Assembly (NCBI GenBank): GCA_051251725.1 | Contig: JBPOFN010000020.1 | Span: 1-64,000, forward strand | Length of the DNA stretch: 64,000 nt | Reading direction: 5' to 3' | Source: JALZUE01 sp051251725 | Lineage (GTDB): Bacteria > Pseudomonadota > Gammaproteobacteria > Enterobacterales > Alteromonadaceae | Shown here: positions 45,701-53,538 of the stretch, piece after piece | Numbering within the stretch: the first letter of the stretch is position 1 | Layout: every line of letters begins with the position of its first letter | Notes under the pieces: generated by a model | Databases searched by the model: none | Seen by the model: only the letters and a program-made list of their open reading frames with translations | Told to the model about the DNA's origin: nothing | Translations under genes and position numbers: made by a program

Positions 45701-47572
45701 CTAAGGGTTTACTTGGCTAACTTTATTTTTAATAGACTCGGTTAATCTAGATAAAAAGATAAATGGATCAATATCTTGGACATTCAAGGTGTCCAGAGCA
45801 TAATCAATATTAACGGCAATTTCACCCAAGTTCGCAAAAAATCTTACTTTCAGCGCTTCGGTTAGGGCTGCGACAAGCTTTTCTACCTGTTCTTTGTCTT
45901 GGTGTGGAAAAATTAAAATGTATTCACCACGGTTTAATATGCCGGCTAAATCAAACTCTCCTTTATATTCATTTATCACAGTTGCTAAAGTGCTTTTTAC
46001 TTCGTTTAGCTCTTTTTTATTGCATTTAAAGGTGAGCTCTTGCCAGTTATGTATTAATAAATAGCCGACACTTAATTTATATTGATACTTTCGCGCCATT
46101 TTATATGACTTTTGATAAATTATTTTGGTTTGTGAGCTGTTGGGTAACACCGATAGCGGAACATCATGGTCATGCTGAAATTGGGTATAATTGTCATTAC
46201 GTTTTCTGATCAGGCTAATAAAAAGTAAGATAATTAAAGCAAGAATGATGAGAATTAGAATGTCAGTGAATTGTTTGTTCTTTCTGAATTTTTCAGCAAA
46301 CTGCGCTTGGAATTCACTTTTTAGAGCCAGCTGCAGGGTAACTTTTCGGTTATGTTGACTGGCTTGATCGGCTTTTAATTGTTTTTCGAAAATCGACTGT
46401 CGCTGACCTTCTCGTACACTGTATAAGGTAATGTATTGGTTAAGCATTTGCCATGCTTTACCTTGTTCATTTTGGTCTTCATACATTTCTGATAATAGCT
46501 TATATAATTCAATTTGCTCTGCGGATAAATCAAGATGCTTGGCGGTAAATTCAGCGCGCATTAATAATTTGTAAGCCTGTGTTTTATTACCTAACTTTAA
46601 GTTTACCTTTGCTAATACAATTAGGGTACTAAGGTAGGGCTTAGAAAGGTTTCGGCCGCTAAATAATTGTTCGGCAAGGGTTAGTCGGTCAAAAGCTTGT
46701 TGATAGCTTTGTTGTGAATAAAGCACTTCCCCTAAACCTAACTCAGCATAACCTTGTTTAATTGGTGAATTAGTTTTTACTGCCTCTTGTTTTGCTTGCC
46801 AAAAAGCATCGTAGGCGTCATTAAAGCGATTTAATTGTCGGTAGGCTGAAGCTAAGGCAAAATAACTATTGCCGATATCATTGGTTTTGGCGAATTTGTA
46901 ACGTAAATTTAGCAACTTAAGGTGCATAGAAATGGCGGTTTCATAGTCACTTAAATAGTGATGTGCGGTCGCTAATATTTCCAATAAATCGATATGGTCT
47001 AAAAACTCTTGATGTTCTTCAAGTATGCTTTCAATTTGTTGTAGGTCTTTTAATGCCGAGGGGTAATCAACAATGAGTGCAAAAACAACAGCGCGATAAC
47101 CTAAACCTTTTAATCGATAAGTGATTAATGTTTCATCTTTGGCCAATACGATTATTTCATCAGAGACTTTTTTTACTTGTTGGAACTTACCTTTGGCATA
47201 ATAACTTGAGGCGCTTTTTAACAATAAATTGAGTTTAATCGCAGGCTCTGAGATATTTAGCCCTAAACCATCTTGAGAGAACTGAAATGCTTTAGCTAAG
47301 TCGCCGCGATTAACCGCAATATCAGCTAAGAGAATGTAAGCTTTTGCGATTGTTGTTTGATCATAATAATGGCGATTCTTAATGAGCTGGCTAGTTAAGC
47401 TTAATATCTCTTTATCGGGTAAGTTTTCTTTATCGAGTTGTAAATAATATTCAACTTTTTTTACGTTACCATCGACATCTTCTAAGTGCTCATCTGCATG
47501 TGCGGCTGAGCTGAGCTGGCAGAAAATAGCTACAAAAATAACAAATGCGCTTGTTAAAGTTTTAAGTAACAA
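45701..47572 (-). CDS. Secreted-TPR, membrane-spanning protein with degenerate GGDEF-like domain
   Basis: The 623-residue protein has a signal peptide (about 1-26), a long array of TPR repeats (about 40-400; for example ETAISMHLKLLNLRYKFAKT and RFNDAYDAFWQAKQEA), one membrane helix (about 440-460, ILILIILALIILLFISLI) and a cytoplasmic C-terminal domain whose pattern (LSVGYLLIHNWQELT, FDLAGILNRGEYILIFPH) resembles a GGDEF fold. The GG(D/E)EF signature is reduced to RGEYIL, so cyclase activity is unlikely. Layout is like periplasmic-TPR sensor proteins. It is followed by a coupled coiled-coil gene and lies next to other c-di-GMP genes. The GGDEF-fold call is moderate. Confidence 0.7.
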   Translation of the reverse strand: MLLKTLTSAFVIFVAIFCQLSSAAHADEHLEDVDGNVKKVEYYLQLDKENLPDKEILSLTSQLIKNRHYYDQTTIAKAYILLADIAVNRGDLAKAFQFSQDGLGLNISEPAIKLNLLLKSASSYYAKGKFQQVKKVSDEIIVLAKDETLITYRLKGLGYRAVVFALIVDYPSALKDLQQIESILEEHQEFLDHIDLLEILATAHHYLSDYETAISMHLKLLNLRYKFAKTNDIGNSYFALASAYRQLNRFNDAYDAFWQAKQEAVKTNSPIKQGYAELGLGEVLYSQQSYQQAFDRLTLAEQLFSGRNLSKPYLSTLIVLAKVNLKLGNKTQAYKLLMRAEFTAKHLDLSAEQIELYKLLSEMYEDQNEQGKAWQMLNQYITLYSVREGQRQSIFEKQLKADQASQHNRKVTLQLALKSEFQAQFAEKFRKNKQFTDILILIILALIILLFISLIRKRNDNYTQFQHDHDVPLSVLPNSSQTKIIYQKSYKMARKYQYKLSVGYLLIHNWQELTFKCNKKELNEVKSTLATVINEYKGEFDLAGILNRGEYILIFPHQDKEQVEKLVAALTEALKVRFFANLGEIAVNIDYALDTLNVQDIDPFIFLSRLTESIKNKVSQVNP

Positions 47573-47712
47573 TGAATATCCCTTTCTAAGTAGAGGCTAC
47601 AGAGGTTGTTATAAGCTTGAGCTAATTATGTTGTGAATAATACTATACTTTAGCCGTGGGGGTTTACAAGTCTCGAGACATCGATGATAATGATTTCAGA
47701 GCTACTAAGCTT

Positions 47713-47792
47713 GAAAAAGGCAAATCTAGTGAAAACTAGAGACGCAAAGTTACCGGTCTAAGGGGAAACCTAAGACAGCGGAACTACCAAAT
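47713..47792 (+). promoter_or_regulatory. Cyclic di-GMP-I (GEMM-I) riboswitch aptamer
   Basis: The sequence shows the conserved GEMM-I core in order. GGCAAA (47719-47724) is followed by a TCTAGT/ACTAGA stem closed by a GAAA tetraloop. Then comes GACGCAAAG (47741-47749) and a second helix containing CCGGTCTAAGG and CCTAAGAC. The end is AGCGGAACTACC (about 47777-47788), matching the family's GCGGgg-UACC end. The GNRA tetraloop and its receptor-like CUAAG are both there. It lies on the plus strand about 235 bases ahead of a GGDEF-family gene. Confidence 0.85.
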
Positions 47793-47820
47793 TTAGATAT
47801 AGTGGGGGCTTATCTATTTT

Positions 47821-47862
47821 CGTTAGTCAGCTAACACGGTACTTTGCGTGCTTCCTTTTTTC
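47821..47862 (+). promoter_or_regulatory. Candidate expression platform of the c-di-GMP riboswitch
   Basis: CGGTACTTTGCGT (47837-47849) is complementary to the aptamer core ACGCAAAGTTACCG (47742-47755) with one bulged T. It is followed by CTTCCTTTTTTC. Pairing of these two segments would disrupt the aptamer and make a terminator-like stem plus U-tract. A local hairpin GTTAG/CTAAC (47822-47835) and a short CACG/CGTG pairing are alternatives. This suggests ligand-controlled termination, most simply switched on by ligand; direction not proven. Confidence 0.6.
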
Positions 47863-48025
47863 TTCAAATCTCTTCAATAATCACTTCCTGTTTCTCTATT
47901 TCATATAATTGTAAATAAAGCTTTACAATAAATTAACAAAAATCCAGAATGTATTAACAAAGCTTTTACATAATCGCTTTAGTTTTAAATATAAAAAAAA
48001 ATAATAATAAAATTATAAATATATT

Positions 48026-49027
48026 TTGAAGTACAATGATTCTATACCTCAAGCATCTAAAAAGATGGCGCTGGCTATTCAGCAGCTTGAAGAGTGGAAT
48101 GTTCCCGCAAATCCGATAAACTATGCGATCAGCTATCATTATATTATTGGTAGCCATCATCAGTTAATTAAAGATATCGATGCTTATATTAAGCTTCAAG
48201 AAAACCTTGATAGCTTTTTCTTAGAAGAACTCTACCGACAACATGTGCTTGGCCAAAATCAATTCAGAGACGATTTAGTTAATGATTTAGAAAAGGTGAT
48301 GGACTCTGTGCATCGCCAATGTGATGACTCTTCTGCCTCGGTTAATAAGCTCATCAGCGGCATAAATAACAATCTGGCTGGTCTACAGTCTAAAAATAAG
48401 CCTGATATCACCCAAGCCATCTCTGCTATTTATAAAGCGGCGACTGTATTAAAAGCCCAACAACAGCAAGTTGGGCAAGAAATTGCTGAAACTCAAGCAC
48501 AAACGCTGCTATTGAAAGCTGAATTAGCTGAAATCAGAAAAGAAATTTACTTAGACCCGTTAACGGGGTTACATAACCGTAAAGCATTAAATAAGCAGCT
48601 TGAGACTTGGGTGGCTGAAGATCCTGAGCAAGAAATTTCAGCGATTGTTGTTAATGTCGATCACTTTAAACAGCTCAATGATAAATTTGGCAGTTTAATT
48701 GGTAATGTTTTGTTGTCAAAAGTAGCGAAAAAAGTAACCAGTTATGTCGGTGAAAGTGGTTTGCCGGTTAGAACTGCGACTAACGAATTTTTAATTTTAT
48801 TACCGGGTGTTGAAAAATATACAGCCAATGAAATAGCTGAAAAAATCCGTCAAGGGGTTGAAAAGTTACGTTTTGTTAGCAGTAAAACCGGGGTTAGATT
48901 GCCACCCATGACAATCTCTCTCGGTGTTAATCAGTTTAAAGCCAGACAAAATGTCTTGAGCTTTTTAGCTAAAACCCGAATTTTACTGAAAAAGTTAAAC
49001 CTTAAAAATCAAGTGGTATTAGTTTAG
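48026..49027 (+). CDS. GGDEF-family protein with degenerate active site, under riboswitch control
   Basis: The 333-residue frame begins at a TTG codon; KYNDSIPQASKKMALAIQQLEE and the WNVPANPINYAISYHYIIG segment resemble the N termini of a known GGDEF subgroup, so the TTG (or translation from the ATG at codon 14) is plausible, though neither has a good ribosome binding site. A coiled coil (about 140-175) precedes the GGDEF domain (about 175-330, LDPLTGLHNRKALNKQLE, VNVDHFKQLNDKFG). The signature GGDEF is replaced by TATNEF (RTATNEFLILLPG), so it probably does not make c-di-GMP. It may bind or sense it. A c-di-GMP riboswitch lies upstream. Confidence 0.78.
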   Translation: MKYNDSIPQASKKMALAIQQLEEWNVPANPINYAISYHYIIGSHHQLIKDIDAYIKLQENLDSFFLEELYRQHVLGQNQFRDDLVNDLEKVMDSVHRQCDDSSASVNKLISGINNNLAGLQSKNKPDITQAISAIYKAATVLKAQQQQVGQEIAETQAQTLLLKAELAEIRKEIYLDPLTGLHNRKALNKQLETWVAEDPEQEISAIVVNVDHFKQLNDKFGSLIGNVLLSKVAKKVTSYVGESGLPVRTATNEFLILLPGVEKYTANEIAEKIRQGVEKLRFVSSKTGVRLPPMTISLGVNQFKARQNVLSFLAKTRILLKKLNLKNQVVLV

Positions 49028-49032
49028 TAAAT

Positions 49033-49521
49033 TTAGAATGATTGTTTCAGCTCATTCTCTTCAATGTCTCTTAATATCTTTATTAACTTATCGATATTTT
49101 CTTCCGAATAAACGGCAATATTGTGTTGGCGTAACAGTTTACTAGTTACCCCCTCACCGGCAATTTTTTGTTGTTTAAAACTACCGTCATAAATTTTTTG
49201 ACTGCCGCAGGAAGGGCTAGACTCTTTTAACAAAGCGAATTTTACTTGGTACTTCTGGCATAAACGCAATGCTGCATGTGCCCCTCGTTCAAAGGCATCA
49301 GTAACGTCAACACCCGACGTGGTAATAACTTTACCTTGCTGCGAGTTAAATTCAGCAGCTGGGCGCGGTGTTTGTAAACCGCCGGTTACTTCAGGGCAAA
49401 TTTTTATTAACCGATTTTCAGCCAACCATTGTTGAATTTGAGGATGAAATAAAGGTTTAAGCTCAGCGTTATACCTGACGTTATCACCAAGAAAACAAGC
49501 ACTGATCAGAATTTTTTCCAT
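49033..49521 (-). CDS. DUF523 family protein
   Basis: The 162-residue protein has the DUF523 (YbbK-like) pattern: ILISACFLGDNVRY at the N terminus, ICPEVTGGLQTPRPAAE, and LLKESSPSCGSQKIYDG. Two of its conserved cysteines and several glycines are present. The function of the family has not been established to my knowledge. The stop is convergent with the GGDEF gene to the left, and the gene starts 10 bases after the end of the diguanylate cyclase gene, so the two may be co-transcribed leftward. Confidence 0.8.
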   Translation of the reverse strand: MEKILISACFLGDNVRYNAELKPLFHPQIQQWLAENRLIKICPEVTGGLQTPRPAAEFNSQQGKVITTSGVDVTDAFERGAHAALRLCQKYQVKFALLKESSPSCGSQKIYDGSFKQQKIAGEGVTSKLLRQHNIAVYSEENIDKLIKILRDIEENELKQSF

Positions 49522-49530
49522 TGGGGTTGT

Positions 49531-51147
49531 TTAACTTTTTAAATGATTGTTTTCTGTTGAACTGGCGTTGGTATTTGCCATAACAGTGATATCTCTGCCT
49601 TTATCTTTTGCTTTGTACAAAGCAAAGTCGGCATTCTTAATTAAGTCAGCTGAGGATACACCATGATTTGGATGAATAGCGACACCAATGGAAGTGGTGA
49701 TTTTACCTAGTGGTTTATCGGCATAACTTAAGCTCAAGTTTTTCACTAAATCTCTGATTTTTTCTGCTAGTTTATAAGCATCTTGTAAGTCTGTTTCCGG
49801 ACAAATAATACAAAATTCTTCGCCACCAAAACGACATGCAATATCTTCTAAACGCAATTTGGTTTTTAACACTGAAGCAACTTGTATCAAAACATGATCG
49901 CCAGCATCGTGGCCATAGGTGTCATTAAATAATTTGAAATTATCAATATCTATCATTAACAAGGCTAGTGACGTTTTATGACGACCAGCGCGGTTTAAGG
50001 CCTGATCAAAAGCTTCAAACATAAAGCGACGATTATATAAATCTGTCAGCGGATCTCGAATAGCTTGATCGCGAAGTTTATTTTTAATCGATAAATTGGC
50101 AAACGCAAAACTCATTTGCTGAGTAAGGTTTTCAATTAGTTGCTGTTCACTTTCGGAAATTTCATCATGAGGCGAAATTAAATAAATAACACCCAAGTCG
50201 ATATTGTTTACCTTTAATCCAGCGTAAATAATATTTTTATTAATATGTAAGTCGTTTTCTGAAACCGTGTCGATATCATTGGTGATTTTTTGTCGCCAAC
50301 TGGAGATTACTGAAACCTCATCTGACCAATTATCGCCCCAACTAATAAGTGGCTGTAGCTTTCTTTTGCTTTTTTCTTTTAGAAAGATGGCACCGCTATA
50401 TTTAGGCAATAGCTTAGGGATAATATTACTAATAATCCTATCGGCATCGGTTAAACAATTTAAGCTATTTAACATGGTCGACATGGTTTGAATTAAAGTG
50501 ATTTGGCGGGTTTTTAATGTGATTTTTTGCTCTTGCTGCGCTCGTACTCTTGAAACAATTTTGCTAATTAGCTGCATAGTCAGTAAACCAAATATGATCA
50601 TCACCGCGATGGTGATAAAGATAATAATACTAAAGCGCCAGCGTAAATTGATAATAGTTTGTTGGTAAATATTACTGTTAATTGCAATCCGAGCAAAATA
50701 TCCAGAATCAGGATCAAACTCAGTAAAGTAAGCCATGTTCTGCTTAAGAGTTTGGCTATAACGACTTGATGAAGAAGTCATAAATTGGCGTGCTTCGATG
50801 ATTTCTGGTCGATTTTTATGATTTTCGACTTTTGCTATTTGCGCTAAGCTCAGCTCAGAATCACCAAGCATATTACCATCGATGTCAAAAAAACTGACCC
50901 TGACTTGATTCGACTTTCCGATTTGGTCGGCTAATAAGTCAAACTTAGGCGCTACTGCTTTTTTGTTGTTTTTTTCTTCAATTAATTGGATTGACTTTAA
51001 AGTAAAAGAAGAAAGGGTATGGAGGCGTTCGCGAAGATTTTGAGTAAGAACATCTTTCAAATAAACTTCGATACTAAGCATACCAACGATAAATATCGCT
51101 AGCATTATTAATGTGGGTAACAGGATAACTTTATTACGTAATTTCAT
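49531..51147 (-). CDS. Membrane-bound diguanylate cyclase with GAF-like domain
   Basis: Makes cyclic di-GMP from two GTP. The 538-residue protein has two membrane helices (about 8-28 and 172-195) flanking a periplasmic sensor region, a GAF-like cytoplasmic segment (about 220-350) and a GGDEF domain (about 365-520). The active site G441-G-E-E-F445 is intact, and R432-L-E-D435 five residues upstream is a canonical inhibitory I-site, so product feedback is expected. LIDIDNFKLFNDTYGHDAGDH-type metal and base-binding residues are also present (read in two parts). It is the active enzyme in this cluster. Confidence 0.88.
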   Translation of the reverse strand: MKLRNKVILLPTLIMLAIFIVGMLSIEVYLKDVLTQNLRERLHTLSSFTLKSIQLIEEKNNKKAVAPKFDLLADQIGKSNQVRVSFFDIDGNMLGDSELSLAQIAKVENHKNRPEIIEARQFMTSSSSRYSQTLKQNMAYFTEFDPDSGYFARIAINSNIYQQTIINLRWRFSIIIFITIAVMIIFGLLTMQLISKIVSRVRAQQEQKITLKTRQITLIQTMSTMLNSLNCLTDADRIISNIIPKLLPKYSGAIFLKEKSKRKLQPLISWGDNWSDEVSVISSWRQKITNDIDTVSENDLHINKNIIYAGLKVNNIDLGVIYLISPHDEISESEQQLIENLTQQMSFAFANLSIKNKLRDQAIRDPLTDLYNRRFMFEAFDQALNRAGRHKTSLALLMIDIDNFKLFNDTYGHDAGDHVLIQVASVLKTKLRLEDIACRFGGEEFCIICPETDLQDAYKLAEKIRDLVKNLSLSYADKPLGKITTSIGVAIHPNHGVSSADLIKNADFALYKAKDKGRDITVMANTNASSTENNHLKS

Positions 51148-51286
51148 GCATTCAACGGCTTTTAGGCTCTTTTAGAATAACTTCCCTTGATTCAGTCACC
51201 CAGTATAGTACATTTTTTAAACATGCCAATTAAAATTGTCTAAAAGTGCGATATTTTTTAAATAACAGAATCAGTTCATTATTTGC

Positions 51287-51577
51287 TTAGGTAAATATTT
51301 TGTCAATTTCACTCAGTATGCTGATGTTGAAGGCTGTTTCAGGTTCAAACCAACAAGACTGACTATAAAAGTCGAAGTGCAAAGCTAAATTTTTTGATTG
51401 CCATTGTAATCGGTAGCTCTCTCGATCGGCGCCTTGCAGTGTTTCAATATGTTTGCAGCCGGCTAGTTTCTGGTAAATAATACTGGCCAAAGATTCGATA
51501 TCTTCTTGATACCATGGCTGAGAAAATCTTATTTCTAAGGTTTCTTCATGTAAGTAGGTATTAACTAACTGCTGCAT
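51287..51577 (-). CDS. Small conserved protein, possibly DUF3630
   Basis: A 96-residue protein with a strand-helix-strand pattern (LEIRFSQPWYQEDIESLASI, SYRLQWQSKNLALHFDFY, SCWFEPETAF). There is no signal peptide or membrane segment. Size and neighbourhood fit DUF3630, a small family of Vibrio/Shewanella-type bacteria, but I give this only from memory. Its start overlaps the selO end by 13 bases, which indicates co-transcription and translational coupling. Confidence 0.6.
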   Translation of the reverse strand: MQQLVNTYLHEETLEIRFSQPWYQEDIESLASIIYQKLAGCKHIETLQGADRESYRLQWQSKNLALHFDFYSQSCWFEPETAFNISILSEIDKIFT

Positions 51578-53037
51578 GATATTTCCAATTTCTTACCCCA
51601 AATCGGCGGAACTTTAGCATAAGCATGCATGTTAGGTTGCTCATCATAAGGGTTAGTTAATAACTGACGTAGGGTTTCAATTTCTGAATAATCACCGGCA
51701 TTTGCTGAACGAATTGCAGTTTCAGCTAAATAATTTCTTAGGATATATTTGGGATTAGCTAAATTTTGCTGTTTAATTCGTTCATCACACTTAAGCGATT
51801 GTTGCTGCAGTCGTGCGCGGTAAGTAGTTAACCATGCAGTTATTTTTTCTGGGCTGGCAAATAAAGCGATTAATGCCTGACATTGACTATTTGTGCTATC
51901 TGCAATAAATACTGAATTTAATAACCGAAAGCTAAGGCTATAGTCGGCTTTTTGTTCTTCCATAATACCAAGTAATCGGCCTAATAAATGTTTGTCATCA
52001 TCTTGCCAGCTTTCTAGCCCTAATTTTTGCTGCATTAAATGGTTATAGGTTTTGATTAGTTGTGGCTCATAATTTTCTAGCACCTGGCGAATATCATCTG
52101 GTTGCAACCAGCGAGAGAAAGTATAAGCAAGGGCATTTAAATTCCACAAACCAATGCTTGGCTGCTGCTCAAAAGCGTAGCGACCTTGATGATCTGAGTG
52201 GTTACAAATAAACCCTGACTCAAACTGATCTAAAAAGCCAAACGGCCCATAATCGATAGTCAGACCTAAGATCGACATATTGTCAGTATTCATTACCCCA
52301 TGAGCAAAACCAAAAGCTTGCCATTTCGCCATTAGGCTTGCCGTACGTTCAACAATTGCCATTAGCATAGCTAAATGAGGTTGTGGTGCCCTCAAACATT
52401 CAGGATAAAGGTATTTAAGGCAATAATTAGCGAGCTGGTCTAATTCTGCTAATCTGTTGTGATGAAAAAAGAATTCAAAATGGCCAAAGCGAATATTTGA
52501 CTCAGTTACTCGGGTCATAATCGCGCCTTGTTCTGCACTTTCGCGATAAACTTTGTCGTTGGTTGCCGTAATACATAATGCTCTGGTGGTTGGAATACCT
52601 AGCGCGGCAAAAGCTTCACTGGCGAGAAATTCACGAATACAAGAGCGGACTACTGCGCGACCATCAGCCATTCTTGAATATGGCGTTGGCCCAGAGCCTT
52701 TTAATTGCAGGTCATATTGCGTTTTCTGGTTATTGGTAATTTCACCCAGCGAAATACTGCGGCCGTCGCCAAGTTGAGGCACAAAGTGACCAAATTGATG
52801 ACCGGCATAAACTTGTGCCGTATGACGCGCACCTTCGGGTAGCATTTCACCACTAAAAATTTTTATAAAATCTTCATGTTGGTCAATATTTTGAGCAAGT
52901 GATAATAATTCAGCTGTTTCTGGGCTATAGGCAATTAAAAAATTATCGCTAAATGGCGTAGTGCTGACATCTTCAAAGATAAAATCGAGCTCAGATGTAA
53001 GCGTGTTTTGAAATTGTAAAAATGGTGAAGAAGTCAT
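51565..53037 (-). CDS. selO: Protein adenylyltransferase SelO (YdiU/UPF0061)
   Basis: SelO is a pseudokinase-fold enzyme that transfers AMP to proteins in redox regulation. The 490-residue protein has LPEGARHTAQVYAGHQFG, LGDGRSISLGEI, QLKGSGPTPYSRMADGRAV, RSCIREFLASEAF and GVMNTDNMSILGLTIDYGPFGFLD (read in parts), all family motifs. It ends EISCSS, with the Cys that replaces selenocysteine in many bacterial members. It is divergent from the cytochrome c gene. Confidence 0.93.
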   Translation of the reverse strand: MTSSPFLQFQNTLTSELDFIFEDVSTTPFSDNFLIAYSPETAELLSLAQNIDQHEDFIKIFSGEMLPEGARHTAQVYAGHQFGHFVPQLGDGRSISLGEITNNQKTQYDLQLKGSGPTPYSRMADGRAVVRSCIREFLASEAFAALGIPTTRALCITATNDKVYRESAEQGAIMTRVTESNIRFGHFEFFFHHNRLAELDQLANYCLKYLYPECLRAPQPHLAMLMAIVERTASLMAKWQAFGFAHGVMNTDNMSILGLTIDYGPFGFLDQFESGFICNHSDHQGRYAFEQQPSIGLWNLNALAYTFSRWLQPDDIRQVLENYEPQLIKTYNHLMQQKLGLESWQDDDKHLLGRLLGIMEEQKADYSLSFRLLNSVFIADSTNSQCQALIALFASPEKITAWLTTYRARLQQQSLKCDERIKQQNLANPKYILRNYLAETAIRSANAGDYSEIETLRQLLTNPYDEQPNMHAYAKVPPIWGKKLEISCSS

Positions 53038-53165
53038 GCTTTAGGTAACAATAATTAGGTCTGTTAGTATGATACCAAAAAAAAAGCGACGACAGCCCAG
53101 AAGTTTTTACATATAATCATTTTCAGCTTTTCAATTAATCAAAATAGAATAGAGGGAAAAAAGCT

Positions 53166-53465
53166 ATGAAAAAACTTAGTTTAGCAGTTGCTGCTACGGT
53201 TTTAATGGCAGCTCCTGCATTTGCTGCAGATGTTGCAGCGGGCAAGGCAAAAGCAGTAATGTGTTCTGCTTGTCATGGCGCGGCTGGTATTTCAGCAGTA
53301 CCTATGTATCCAAATTTAGCAGGGCAAAAAGAAGCTTATCTTGCTAAGCAATTAAAAGACTTTAAATCAGGCGCGCGTAAGGATCCGATCATGGCTCCTA
53401 TGGCAATGGCGCTAACAGATGCCGATGTTGCTAATATTTCTGCATATTTTGCAAGCTTAAAATAA
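53166..53465 (+). CDS. Periplasmic c-type cytochrome (class I, c553/c5-like)
   Basis: The 99-residue precursor has a signal peptide (1-20, cut after AFA). The haem-binding motif is C33-S-A-C36-H37, and the segment DPIMAPMAMALTD provides a likely Met axial ligand. A short C-terminal helix (VANISAYFASL) completes the class I fold. It would carry electrons in the periplasm. An AGAGGG site precedes the ATG. It stands alone with a terminator after it. Confidence 0.9.
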   Translation: MKKLSLAVAATVLMAAPAFAADVAAGKAKAVMCSACHGAAGISAVPMYPNLAGQKEAYLAKQLKDFKSGARKDPIMAPMAMALTDADVANISAYFASLK

Positions 53466-53489
53466 TTTAATCTTAAGTTAAGTTTGTTT

Positions 53490-53517
53490 AAAAGCGTCAT
53501 TTTTAATGGCGCTTTTT
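53490..53517. terminator. Bidirectional terminator between cytochrome c and recQ
   Basis: AAAAGCGTCATT and AATGGCGCTTTT pair with one G-T position around a short T-rich loop, followed by T's. It lies between two convergent genes. Confidence 0.8.
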
Positions 53518-53538
53518 TGATCTTGCCGTTTGTTCATC

